Shown here in pieces: positions 47,936 through 58,068 of a stretch of DNA of 64,000 nucleotides. The notes beneath the pieces are model-generated. The model did not search any database and was not told the DNA's origin. It worked only from the letters and a program-made list of their open reading frames with translations. Positions within the stretch are counted from its first letter, which is position 1. Each line of letters opens with the position of its first letter. Source of the stretch: Micropterus salmoides (lineage: Eukaryota > Chordata > Actinopteri > Centrarchiformes > Centrarchidae); contig NW_024041150.1 of assembly GCF_014851395.1 (NCBI RefSeq), positions 31,436,305 through 31,500,304 on the forward strand, read 5' to 3'. The translations under genes were made by a program, and so were the position numbers.

Positions 47936-48835
47936 TGTAAAGAATAATACAAAAAAACAAGTATTATTCGACTGCATATTCAGAAGTAGAATTAGGGCTA
48001 CCACTGTGCTACAGAGCAATGGTGGGAGTTTATTTAATGTATGACAAAGGATCATCTGTTACAATGGGTTACCCAGTGACAATTCTTACCCATCATAGTC
48101 TCAGGAATCTGCTGAACTATGGAAAGTACACATTGACTATGCCAAGGCTTAGAGACTATCATAGGCTCTTAGAGCAAGAGGATGTCACCCTGGTAAGGTG
48201 TGATACGGTAAATCCAGCCGAGAATTTGCCAACATCAGAGGATGGTGAGCCACATGATTGTGTTCAAGAGGCAGAGAAATACTCAAGGCTTAGATCAGAC
48301 TTGCAAGCTCTTCCACTATGTGAGGCAGACCTGGAGTATTGGACTGATGGGTCTTGTTATCCTGTGGGAGAGAAATTGTGTGAAGGCTATGCAGTAGTAA
48401 AAGCTCAAGGAACTGGATTTGTTGTTTAAAAAGCTGAAGTAATACCACAGCCTGCAGAACTTGTGGGGCTAACAGAAGTGTGTTTGTTAGTAGACGGACA
48501 GCGAGTGACAATATATACTGATTCTGCATATGCACATAATGTATGTCATTTGTTTGGAGCAGTGTGGAAAGGTCGGGGGTTTAAGAAAACGGATGGTTCT
48601 CTGATACAACTTCACGCACAAATAATAAAACTGTTGCATGCTATGATGAGGCCTAAAGAGATAGCGATAGCTAAGTGTGCAGCTCGTAAAACAGATGTGT
48701 CAAGTGTGACACAAGGGAACAAAGCTGCTGATGAAGCCGCAAAAGCTGTCACAGGAGCTGACAAATTGGGCAAGGTTTTTGGGTCACTCATGGGGTGGAC
48801 TTGGAAGACAAAATTACGCTTAAGGAAGTGAGTTT
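47936..48835 (+). pseudogene. pol: RT connection and RNase H remnant
   Basis: The connection part holds a THHSLRNLL motif. RNase H follows with EYWTDGSC (first catalytic Asp), IYTDSAYA and QGNKAADEAA (last catalytic Asp). An in-frame TAA at 48427-48429 interrupts it. RNase H degrades the RNA strand of the RNA-DNA hybrid during reverse transcription. The order and motifs are those of an orthoretroviral pol. Confidence 0.85.
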
Positions 48836-49352
48836 GATGCAGGAAGCTGCTTCTATGATTGATAAACAGTTATGGCTAGTCACGAGGGACTGATAGTAGC
48901 ACCTCTGGACCTGTTAGGTTTGATGATTCAGGAAGCACATGGGTTAGCTCATGTTGCCAGGGGGGAGGTAAGGAGAAAAATCACAAAGGAGTATGGTTTT
49001 TGGGCACCATATTTGCTTTAACAGATTGACTATGTCGTAGGCAGGTGCAATCTGTCTGAAAAATAATTTCCGCAGGGGTGTGACTGTTCCTCCTGGTTAC
49101 ATTCCCACCTCAAGGGGTCCTATGCGTGAGTTAGTTGTTGACTTTGTCGATATGATAAAACCAGTTGAAGGGAAAAGATACATGCTAGTGGTTGTGGATA
49201 GATTTTCACGATGGCCGGAGGCCTGTCCAACAAAGCGGAAAGACGCTCAATCGGTTGCCATGTTTTTGTGTAGAGAGGTCATAAGCAGGTGGGGACTTCC
49301 AGATCGAATATCGTCAGATAATGGGAAAAAGTTTGTGGATAAAATGCATTAA
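48836..49352 (+). pseudogene. pol: Retroviral integrase remnant
   Basis: A zinc-binding-type start with H-G-L-A-H (about 48939) is broken by stops. The catalytic core keeps the first Asp in ELVVDFVDM and the second in ISSDNGKKF. The frame stops at 49352, so the catalytic Glu and the C-terminal domain are missing. Integrase inserts the provirus into host DNA; this copy cannot. Confidence 0.82.
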
Positions 49353-49392
49353 AGAGTATAAGGGATGCGTTTGGTCAATCTGAGGGAGCTGG

Positions 49393-49660
49393 ATGGTCAG
49401 CAAATACTTGGTTACAAAATCAGTTAGGACCAGGGGGAGCAGAGGTGGTTCAGATTTTGGTAGCAGATTTTGTAGCGCTGTGTTTGATGTTTTGCTTTTG
49501 TACGGTGCTATTGACTTTTACGAAAGCTATTATATTGAGATGGGTTGGAGTGGTAATGCCTGGGGAGAACACTCAGATGCCTTTGTTAACTATGGCTGAT
49601 TTAGATGGAGGTGATGAAGTGGAACCAGATGAAGTAATGATGGAAAGATATCCATTTTAA
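49393..49660 (+). pseudogene. env: End of retroviral env (transmembrane tail)
   Basis: Follows the truncated integrase. The frame ending at 49660 has a hydrophobic span with clustered cysteines (LCLMFCFCTVLLTF) and then a charged tail, as expected for the membrane anchor of a retroviral envelope. All surface and most transmembrane-subunit sequence is gone, removed by the deletion that joins integrase to this tail. Confidence 0.55.
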
Positions 49661-49747
49661 TGTTACTTTGTATTTCCATACATTGAGGTTTTAATTTTCA
49701 TGTGTTATTTTGCAACAAGATACTGGTTGGTGTTTCTTTTCTTCCAG

Positions 49748-49922
49748 AGTATATGGGGATGTACAGATGGGGACTCAAATACTCAAACAAGGACAATATG
49801 AATGGACTCTGGACAAGGATGGTGTGGAAACGTCTGGATTGCATCGACACTACACTGGAAGTCGACACTGCTGAGGAGCTGCAGGACACCACAACGCCAA
49901 CAGCAGAAACAGCTGATTAGAC
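49748..49922 (+). other. Exon-like 175-base block, copy C
   Basis: Same length and same CTTTTCTTCCAG acceptor and CGTGAGT donor as 11081-11255. In this copy it lies 87 bases beyond the env tail, so it may belong to the 3' part of the provirus. Confidence 0.35.
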
Positions 49923-51355
49923 GTGAGTTGTAAATTTGCTACATAAGGGCTTATTCGGCAAACGTGTTTCCATCTCCCATTTAGAGCATTAAATCTTTTT
50001 CGACAAAGGCAAGAACCACCTCATGGGAGCGTAAAAACTTTTTTGCAAAATATATATATATATTTTTTAATTTTGCCATCAACCTTTTCTAATGCGATAC
50101 TTTAAAATGCGTATAAAAAAATGTTGATGCAAACACGACTTCTGTTGTACTTGAGTGAACCTGCAGCTGATCCTGTCTTCCCATCTGAATAAACAACGCA
50201 TTCTCATCTCAATGCGTCATAACTGCAGTTTCAGCTGCCATTTAGGTTTAAAAGAGCAGTATGTCCAGACTTTAAGTCACTTACCATGATGCTGTAAGAT
50301 CACATTATGAATGCAGACCTTATTACAGTGCTACATGCTCACCATCATAAATGTGTCTATGTTTCAGGCCATGATAAGGAATTCTCTGTTTGCCAGTTGG
50401 ACAAGGTGGAGATTAGTATTACTGATGGATACATTTGTTATCTTACGAAAATATGTACAAGATTTCAGTTGTAATCACTTTGTGGAAGGTCATAGTTTAC
50501 ACTTTATGTGGTGGCTGTGTAATTATAAATCATCTATTTTTAAATATTTTATCTATTTTACAGTATATTGTATTGTGTTTTTTTCTGTTGTGAGGTATTG
50601 GGTTGTAATAAAGGGAATTGAATTGACACAGGTGTATTACCAGTGCAGCCTCTCTATTCCAGTGAGAAAGCCAGAGATAGAAATCAGCGATTGTTTTTTT
50701 TTGTATATCAAGTTATTAACAAGCAAACAATAGAATGTTGGAAATTATCTAATGTGATCAAGATGTCCAAATTTACAAAAGTGAGTTATTTGATGGCTGA
50801 ACAGTCTGATTATTGACTTGACAGGTGTATACAGAGATTTATTGGCCTTAAATCCAAAGTCAGCATAATATGGTGAACATACTGATGAAGACTAGAACTG
50901 CAGGGAGAAAATAAAACCTAATTGTCTTCATATAAAAAAGTATTAATCAGATTCAGAGTTACAAATGTAGGAGAAATACTACATGAATAAATGAAAGGGG
51001 CACCACCCTGTTTATGAAAATAAAACAGGAACAACAAACTACAGTAAATAAAACTCTGGTTAATTTGATCAGTCTGTTCAGAAGGAATTTAATTATTTCA
51101 ATAGTTTGACCTTGTCTTCTGCTTCAAAGAAAACACACAGACAACTTCATACTGATTGAATGAGGGTATTTATTCGTAGCTAAATGCTTAATAAATTAGG
51201 ATAAATAAGGTAAAGAAACAAACACGCAGATGAACTGCAGATATTGTAATTAAATTAACCTGATCTTATTGGTAATAGTGAAGTATGTGATCTGATGGTG
51301 AAACAAAATGGTAAGAAGATAAGTAACGGTAGGACACAAATTCTCTAAATAAGTA
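49923..51355. other. Non-coding stretch after the retrovirus, copy C
   Basis: Matches copy A 11256-12379 plus about 300 bases (50834-51135) absent there. No 3' LTR could be recognised and no gene is supported. Confidence 0.5.
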
Positions 51356-51622
51356 TCAATATATATTTTTTTCAACATCAACTCTTTGTAACAGCAAAAC
51401 CTGTTGTTCAGCCTTTTGTTTTAAAGCCCTGGCAGAGACAAGATGCTCCAGCTGACTCTCTGGCGCAGCGGGAGGTGCAGTCAAGCTGCCAGGTGGCTCC
51501 TGGAAAGTAGTAGGTCTCTGAGCCGATGAGGTCTCCTGACCGGTCCGGCAGTCTTGTTTCAGGGCCGACAGCAGAAGTCCATACCAAGATGTTGCAGACA
51601 CAGTTCCAAGAAGATGTGACAT
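51356..51622 (-). CDS. Hypothetical 88-residue ORF, copy C
   Basis: Same ORF as 12380-12646, uninterrupted and with two residue changes. An overlapping frame (51408-51731) is also open in both copies, ending SCLCQGFKTKG. It lies on the strand of, and downstream from, the Fc-receptor-like exons. I do not recognise the product. Confidence 0.3.
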   Translation of the reverse strand: MSHLLGTVSATSWYGLLLSALKQDCRTGQETSSAQRPTTFQEPPGSLTAPPAAPESQLEHLVSARALKQKAEQQVLLLQRVDVEKNIY

Positions 51623-52300
51623 TTTTTCTGTTCTTTTTTTGCGTTAGAACACAGCAAAAACTTTTCAGTTTAATACTGACACATTGAAAATCTCGCTGAC
51701 AAAATAGTTCAACTAAAGAAACCAAACACACTGTGAGCTCAGAGGTGTGAGGTGCAGCATAAGCTAAAATGACAGTGCATCTCTATTTGTCACTTAGCCA
51801 AGGAGGAGAACTTTTCATGCTGACTTTAGTGATTTAAATTCAGGGTATAGGCTAGCCTATGTAAATTCACATAGTCTAAAATATTACTATGGTCAATAAA
51901 TCCTGTTTCAAAACAGCAAATTAAATCCAACATAACATAATTGTAATTCTTTCACATGATCCGCTGTCAAATGATGCTTGGATGGCAGCAGTTGTATAAA
52001 TGCTGTCAATGCTGCTTAAACATGAATGTTATTTTTCATGTCATTGCCATCGCCATTGCATCTTATTTAGCTGATGATGCACTTCTCTTTATGAACCTGG
52101 AAATCATAATAAATACAACCGAAAAAGAATCAATGAAACCTCCAGTTTTCTCAGATTAATTTTAAATAAATAAAAAATGTGAGGATTTTAGACACCTATT
52201 TTGACTGTAATTACTGACCTACAGTTATATCTACCTTTAGTGTACTTAATGACAATGATATGAAATGACCCAGAAGCTACATAGCTGTTAATATTTGTAC

Positions 52301-52363
52301 CTGCAGTTGAATCTGGATTCATGTTATAGTAGTCAGAGCTCTCCATGAAATCAACATGTATTC
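52301..52363 (-). CDS. Cytoplasmic-tail-type exon of Fc-receptor-like gene
   Basis: A 63-base exon between TTGTAACAG and GTACAAAT, open only in the frame giving DFMESSDYYNMNPDSTA. YYNM fits Y-x-x-M, the consensus for PI3-kinase SH2 binding, so it resembles a signalling tail. Splicing on to the acceptor at 52287 would give a stop two codons later. It is conserved in copy A. How it connects to the transmembrane exon is unclear because that exon has its own stop. Confidence 0.45.
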
Positions 52364-52979
52364 CTGTTACAACAATATGACAAAGAAATTAAAGCTGGCT
52401 TTTACACAACACACAAAAAATCTGAATACCAATGTATATATTTGCATGGTTTCATGAATTGGCGTGATATTCGGCTGGCTATATTCTTTTGGCCATGTCA
52501 TTTATGTACATTCATTTCTGTTTGAATTACCAATTTATTTTTGATGCTTCATCTTTTGTGTACTAATTTTAATCACTCAGTTAAAGTAAAATAATTGTGC
52601 ACTGCTTTGCATACTGTACCACTTCTATTGTTTCCAAAGCGTCTGATTGTTTCATGGACACAAATATCACCTACAGGTCAGGAAAAAAAATTCAAATTAG
52701 TCACTTCAATTAAGTTTGAGACTGGATGAACATGAAATATGTAGTGAAGAATGTACATAAGTAGTGAAATGTAAAAGCGAGTACAAGTAAAAAGTTAATC
52801 ATTTATTTTTAAGATGAGCTAAGAGGGTTGTACCAACCTGTGACAACATGTATCTGTGAAAACAGATAATACAGTTAAAACTTACATTACGTGATGTTTT
52901 GCCAACTGAACCGCTGATCCATGTCATGAAATCATAATTCCTTAGTCATTTTAATAAGCAGTGAGTAAATTATCTAACA

Positions 52980-53098
52980 TTAACAGTAAAAGGTCTTGGA
53001 CGTTTTGTACCAATACAGCAGCAGTAGCAGGGGAACAACCAGAAAGATGCCAATAACCAGCCCAACGATCAACAGCACAGGAAATGGAGAGCTGGACG
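52980..53098 (-). CDS. Transmembrane exon of Fc-receptor-like gene
   Basis: After the acceptor ATTATTGCAG, in phase 1, it reads SSSPFPVLLIVGLVIGIFLV, then VPLLLLYWYKTSKTFYC and a stop. This is a serine stalk, one membrane-spanning helix of about 23 residues and a short basic tail, the layout of type I Ig-superfamily receptors such as fish FCRL-like proteins. It is on the strand of the Ig exons at 60.0-63.3 kb and probably belongs to that gene, with the transposon block lying in the intron between. Confidence 0.65.
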
Positions 53099-54003
53099 CT
53101 GCAATAATAAAGAATAAGTATTGTCATGACTGAAAACAGATCAGTGATCTGAAAAAACATAGAACCAAAACATTATCAACAACATTATGTGACCTTTGTA
53201 CTCTTTTCTGATTAATCCTGGTAAAATACACACTGAGGAAGGTGTTTGTGTTTTTGTAGGCGGTAGTCTCCATTTTTATTATTGACTTCTATCATCGGGA
53301 TTTGGTTTCAATAAACTGTGGCAAACAATGTCTGCTAGTTAAGGATCTGAATCCTTTTGTCAATGTGATATTTCATTTTTTTTTGTCTTTTTTAATACAT
53401 TTGCAAACATTTCTAAAATCCTGGTTTGACTTTATCTTCATTGATAGTAGATTGAGGAGGGGACAATAAAAACCAAAGATCTCTGAGGGTCTGAAAAGGT
53501 AGGCAGCTGACCAAACTGTGAGGCCTATGAGAGGGAGCACACAAACTTTCAAAAATTAAAAAGTGCATTGGACCAGAACTGTTTACTGTTTGTGTACCAA
53601 AAACACTGATTTGACACCGTTTAAATATCTTAAGACAACAGTTAACATGTCAATTTTGGGTGCTACCACTTCAGTGGTTTCTGAGGGGGAACTCATACAT
53701 CAACTCATCCAAACTCACATACAAAGGAAAATAATTTCCCGCTCAACCTACCTTGTGTGAAATGAGGTTAAGAAGTAATATGGATTGATTGAAACCACTG
53801 TAAGATATATGATGGGGGAGGACGTAATTTTTCAAAAAAACACACACTCGTAGCAAAGAACAAGAGCTGTTAACTGTTTGTGCACCAAATACAAACACAA
53901 GAAGCTGACAGACAACAGTCGTTATATTTCATTGTTTTGTCAAGATAGAATATGGAAAATAGCAGATAGGCACCAAACCTCAGCCTTTTTTCGATGACAC
54001 TTC
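53099..54003. other. Intronic-type sequence, copy C
   Basis: Matches copy A 14097-14983 with many small differences. No exon, promoter or element was recognised. Confidence 0.5.
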
Positions 54004-54585
54004 ACAGTCTTTTACAACTGCTTACACACAAAATCTTTACACGTCACATGATGGTTAAAACTTTTCACTCAGAGCAAAACCGCATCTCAAATCTCCAAAA
54101 CCAGAAGCTGTTTCTCAGCCTTACACTCAGTTTTCAACTGCATAAAACACTTTTATCAAAACACCACACACAATTCTCTATCTAAGACACAAAAAGGAAG
54201 TGACCTGCTTTCCTTTTCCAAACACAACCAAAGAAAATGCAACACTAGATCACACAGCCACTCCTCACATGTGCAAACACTAACTGCTTAACTGATCACT
54301 AACTGCATTGAATACAGTAGAACTATACATAGGTCAAAGGTCAAATTACCTGTTTTGAACAATGGATGCCAACAATGGACAGAGAGCAAGGGGAGAAGGA
54401 GGGAGAGGCAGGGGACGACAACGAGGACAAGTTCGAGGAGGAAGAGTTGGAAGAAGAGGAGGAGAACAAAGATGAGGACACACTTATTGATCATGTGATC
54501 AACCACAGGCTGACAGTGAGAGAAGCTGGACTGAGAGTCAAGCCCAATTTGAGTTGCTTTACAGTGGTGACCGTAATTTGAACCT
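54004..54585 (+). mobile_element. IS630-like transposon, 5' remnant (plus strand)
   Basis: Starts at ACAGTCTTTTACAACTGCTT, which resembles the terminus ACAGTTTTTTTCAGTCGCTA of the minus-strand element nearby. After an R/G-rich start (in a shifted frame) it encodes LIDHVINHRLTVREAGLRV, the helix-turn-helix portion of fish IS630-like transposases. The rest is absent and the frame is broken. Copy A holds its first bases before the N gap. Confidence 0.62.
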
Positions 54586-54737
54586 AAAGAAATTAGAACA
54601 GGTTATAACAATGTAATGGTTAATGTAAAATAAGTATTATTGTTTGGCAATAAAAGTAAAAATTATATATATATGTTTATGGTTTCCTTCCTGTATTTAG
54701 TGGCTAGGAAAATATACCCCGAGGATAAGTTAATTTT
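54586..54737. other. Spacer between opposed IS630-like elements
   Basis: Short AT-rich stretch with a TATATATATA run. Nothing else was recognised. Confidence 0.5.
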
Positions 54738-54904
54738 ACAGTTTTTTTCAGTCGCTAACAAGCGCTTACCCATACTTCAGATACTTTTTCTAAACTCTTA
54801 ACACAGACTCACACCTACAAAACACAATTGGCCAAATGGATAATTTTCTTTTCAAAAACACATTTTGTTAAATATATACTAACTCTTTATTTCAAAATAT
54901 AACA

Positions 54905-54909
54905 CATTT
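54905..54909. repeat. Target-site duplication CATTT (left)
   Basis: CATTT directly before the left LTR, repeated at 58185-58189 directly after the right LTR. A 5-bp duplication fits LTR-retroelement integration. Confidence 0.85.
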
Positions 54910-55106
54910 TGTCACGATCGGTGGTGTGGAGCAGGGTGGAGCAGGTTGGACCCAAAAGCAGGACACAGAGCGGAGCAGGTATGGTTCAGTGGTTTAATAA
55001 ACAACGGCTGTCCAACAGAAATCCAAAAGGCTGACGACACGAGACAAACTGCAACACTGGGTGACAACATACAATGACCCGACAAAGACAAGACAGAAAC
55101 ACCAGG

Positions 55107-55154
<48 letters not shown>

Positions 55155-55270
55155 GACTAACGAGCAGGGCGGGAGCAACACAGGTGAAAGACATGAGGCT
55201 AATGAGACACAGGCAGGGAGAGAGAGAGCGAGTGTAGGGGAAAACAGAGACAGAAATGCAGAGTGTGACA
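54910..55270 (-). repeat. LTR (3' LTR in element orientation)
   Basis: 361 bases starting TGTCACGATCGG and ending GTGTGACA. It is near identical to 57831-58184, differing mainly by CA-repeat length and a 3-base AGG. A TATATATACC motif on the minus strand may be the TATA box. Confidence 0.9.
55110..55152. repeat. (CA)n microsatellite in LTR
   Basis: CA run within the left LTR; the allele in the right LTR (58038-58066) is shorter. Confidence 0.96.
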
Positions 55271-55304
55271 GTACCCCTCCCTCAAAAGGAAGGCCCCTGA
55301 CGTC

Positions 55305-57470
55305 CTAAAATGAAACATCACAAACAAAAAAAAAAAAACACAAACAGGTCAAGCTGGCCCAGGGTGGGCGGAGGGAGGCCAGGTGGAGGGCCAGAAAAAC
55401 AAAACCAAAAGTCCCAAAGGGCCAACTACCGGCAGGGAAAGGCAGTTCAGGAGGCCGACCAAGGCGGCCAGAGGTGAACAAAAGTTCAGGGGGCAGACCC
55501 GGAGGTCGACACAGTAGACCAGGAGGGCAAGAGCCAAACCCGGGTGGGCGGAGGGAGGACAGGAGGAGGGCCAGAAAAACAAAACCAAGAGTCTCAAAGG
55601 GCCAACTACTGGCAGGGAAAGGCAGTTCAGGAGGCCGACCAAGGCGGCCAGAGGGGAACAAAAGTTCAGGGGGTCGTCCTGGAGGATAACCCAACGGACC
55701 AGGTGGGCAACAGAGTTCAGGGGGTCGTCCCGGAGGGTGACCCGTGAGGCCGGGCAAATCAGGGGGAGAACAGAGTTCGGGAGGCCGTCCCGGAGGACGA
55801 CCCAACAGGCTGGGCAGAACAGGGGGGCCACAGAATTCGGGAGGTCGCCTGGGAGGACGACCCAACTGGGCGGGAGGACCAGAGGGACCACAGAGTTCAG
55901 GTGGCCGTCCCGGAGTACGGCCCTGGAGGCCGGACTGTTCAGGGGGACGACAGGAAGGCCAACGAAGAGGCTGGAAACCCACTGGAGGCCGACGGGAAGA
56001 CCTCTCCGGAGGTCGGCACCCAAAGCTCTGGTGCTCTGGAGCTGCAGCAGGGCTGAGGTCCACGGACTGAGCAGCTGGGCTGAGGACCACCGGCGAGACA
56101 GCTGGGCTGAGGACCATGGGCCGGACTCGAGGAGCTGGAGTCGGTCTGAACACCGACTGAGCAGCTGGGCTGGGGACCATGGACCGGACACGAGGTGCTG
56201 GAGTCGGTCTGAACACCGACTGGACAGCTGGGCTTGGGACCATGGACCGGACACGAGGAGCTGGAGTCGGTCTGAACACCGACTGAGCAGCTGGGCTGGG
56301 GACCATGGACCGGACACGAGGAGCTGGAGTCGGTCTGAACACCGACTGAGCAGCTGGGCTGGGGACCATGGACCGGACACGAAGAGCTGGAGTCGGTCTG
56401 ACCACCGACTGGACAGCTGAGCTGAGGTCCACGGACGAAGCAGGTGCCGGTCGGACCACCGACCGAGCACTAGGAACAGGAGTCGGCTGGGCCACCGGCG
56501 AAGCAGGTGCCGGTCGGACCACCGACAGAGCACTAGGAACAGGAGTCGGCTGGGCCACCGGCGAAGCAGGTGCCGGTCGGACCACCGACAAGGGAACAGG
56601 AGTCGGCTGGGCCACCAACGGAGCTGGTGCCAGTCGGACCACCGACGAGGGAACAGGAGTCGGCTGGGCCACCAACGGAGCTGGTGCCAGTCGGACCACC
56701 GACGAGGGAACAGGAGTCGGCTGGGCCACCAACGGAGCTGGTGCCAGTCGGACCACCGACGAGGGAACAGGAGTCGGCAGGGCCACCGGCGAAGCAGGTG
56801 CCAGTCGGACCACCGACGAGGGAACAGGAGTCGGCTGGGCCACCGGCGAAGCAGGTGCCGGTCGGACCACCGACAAGGGAACAGGAGTCGGCTGGGCCAC
56901 CAACGAAGCTGGCGTTGGTCGGACCACCGACGAAGGAACAGGAGTCAGCTGGTGATCAGGCTGGCTGCTAGCAGCGCTAGCAGGCCGGGGATCAGGCAGG
57001 TGGGCAGGCACAAAGCTAGTAGCACTAGCTGGCCTGGGATCACGCTGGTTGCAGACCGGTCGCTGCTGGTGACCTGGTCGCCTCCGATGACCACCACGGG
57101 AACCCGAAAAGATGGCCAGGCGACTTCCCTCGAAGGAGGACTCCGGGGGGAGCCTAGCCTCCAGGCTATCAGGCCATAGGCTAGCTGGTCGACTCCGAGC
57201 TGGGTGGCTGACTGGTTGGGAACTAGCAATCCTAGGGCTCTCTGGTTCTAACGGCAAGTCCATCAAAAAAGAGACCAGAGAGCTAGATGTCCAGGAGTCC
57301 CCAACCAGTCCGGATGATGGAGCCAACACAGGAGGGAGATGACCAGGCGGGCGGCTAGCAGGCTGGGTACTAGAAGGCCCGGGAGAGGAAGAAGCCTCCC
57401 ACCATGCAGCTAGCAGGCCGGGAACAAGCCCTGGAGCTAGCAGTACCGGGGACAGGCTGAGGACTAGCAA
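55305..57470 (-). CDS. Proline-rich tandem-repeat ORF of LTR element
   Basis: An uninterrupted 721-residue frame, dominated by P, S, V, A, R and L. Residue blocks of the type PVAQPTPVPSSVVR (57-base units, 56473-56950) are followed by VFRPTPAPRVRSMVPS (63-base units, 56100-56430). A P/G/R-rich region with RRPPE and GRPPELC then includes a 180-base duplication. No known enzyme motif is seen. It overlaps the end of the upstream Gag-like ORF in a different frame, so it may be made by frameshifting, or the two were once one ORF. Its function is unknown; it could be a spacer maintained for packaging length or an intrinsically disordered Gag extension. Confidence 0.55.
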   Translation of the reverse strand: MLVLSLSPVLLAPGLVPGLLAAWWEASSSPGPSSTQPASRPPGHLPPVLAPSSGLVGDSWTSSSLVSFLMDLPLEPESPRIASSQPVSHPARSRPASLWPDSLEARLPPESSFEGSRLAIFSGSRGGHRRRPGHQQRPVCNQRDPRPASATSFVPAHLPDPRPASAASSQPDHQLTPVPSSVVRPTPASLVAQPTPVPLSVVRPAPASPVAQPTPVPSSVVRLAPASPVALPTPVPSSVVRLAPAPLVAQPTPVPSSVVRLAPAPLVAQPTPVPSSVVRLAPAPLVAQPTPVPLSVVRPAPASPVAQPTPVPSALSVVRPAPASPVAQPTPVPSARSVVRPAPASSVDLSSAVQSVVRPTPALRVRSMVPSPAAQSVFRPTPAPRVRSMVPSPAAQSVFRPTPAPRVRSMVPSPAVQSVFRPTPAPRVRSMVPSPAAQSVFRPTPAPRVRPMVLSPAVSPVVLSPAAQSVDLSPAAAPEHQSFGCRPPERSSRRPPVGFQPLRWPSCRPPEQSGLQGRTPGRPPELCGPSGPPAQLGRPPRRPPEFCGPPVLPSLLGRPPGRPPELCSPPDLPGLTGHPPGRPPELCCPPGPLGYPPGRPPELLFPSGRLGRPPELPFPASSWPFETLGFVFLALLLSSLRPPGFGSCPPGLLCRPPGLPPELLFTSGRLGRPPELPFPAGSWPFGTFGFVFLALHLASLRPPWASLTCLCFFFFVCDVSF
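56100..56950 (-). repeat. Coding minisatellites, 63- and 57-base units
   Basis: ACCATGGACCGG-type landmarks recur at 56176, 56239, 56302 and 56365, a spacing of 63. GGAACAGGAGTCGG landmarks recur at 56473, 56536, 56593, 56650, 56707, 56764, 56821, 56878 and 56935, one spacing of 63 and then 57. All are multiples of three, so the ORF is preserved. Confidence 0.9.
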
Positions 57471-57828
57471 CGCTAGCCGAGCTGGAGACTGGCGGATCAG
57501 GCTGGCGACTGGCAGCGCCAGTCGGGCAGGACGAGTGGATGCTTCCCTGCGTGCAGCCGGCAGGCCGGGGCTCGGGGCTAGCAGGCTTAGCAGTCACACA
57601 CTGGGGGGTTGCAGAGCAAAGTCTCGACACAGTCTCAAATTCAAAAGACCTTCTCCAACGGGAGGAGGCAACGAGCAGGGCCATTTCTGGGTCCGTTCTC
57701 CACATATTAGAGAGTAACTCAAAAAACTGCGGCTCCTCGGCTGTTAGCTCCTCTTTAGGCACCCCCAGTTCCTCCCAGGTGCTGGGCAATTTAACAATGT
57801 CTGCTGGGTCCATATTTGGTCGGGTCAT
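57370..57828 (-). CDS. Gag-like N-terminal ORF of LTR element
   Basis: Starts three bases inside the 5' LTR boundary (MTRPN) with an internal MDPAD start at 57813, the usual opening of many fish Ty3/Gypsy Gag proteins. It then reads LPSTWEELGVPKEELTAEEP and turns proline/serine rich. It ends 100 bases inside the following ORF, offset by one base. Not a complete Gag: no zinc knuckle is seen. Confidence 0.5.
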   Translation of the reverse strand: MTRPNMDPADIVKLPSTWEELGVPKEELTAEEPQFFELLSNMWRTDPEMALLVASSRWRRSFEFETVSRLCSATPQCVTAKPASPEPRPAGCTQGSIHSSCPTGAASRQPDPPVSSSASVASPQPVPGTASSRACSRPASCMVGGFFLSRAF

Positions 57829-57830
57829 TC

Positions 57831-58030
57831 TGTCACGATCGGTGGTGTGGAGCAGGGTGGAGCAGGTTGGAGGACCCAAAAGCAGGACACAGAGCGGAGC
57901 AGGTATGGTTCAGTGGTTTAATAAACAACGGCTGTCCAACAGAAATCCAAAAGGCTGACGACACGAGACAAACTGCAACACTGGGTGACAACATACAATG
58001 ACCCGACAAAGACAAGACAGAAACACCAGG

Positions 58031-58068
<38 letters not shown>

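Larger units (their letters stand above)
45101..54075. repeat. Segmental duplication copy C, right half
   Basis: Matches copy A 9412-15058 and carries the fuller version of the retrovirus plus the last exons of the Fc-receptor-like gene. Confidence 0.9.

Noticed and set aside
56100..56950. Regularly spaced repeats resembling a CRISPR array
   Set aside because: The units are contiguous 57- and 63-base minisatellites without unique spacers, inside a eukaryotic retroelement ORF.
56368..56955. Long plus-strand ORF opposite the proline-rich repeat ORF
   Set aside because: It is a shadow of in-frame GC-rich repeats. The minus-strand frame is longer, starts next to a Gag-like ORF and fits the element orientation.
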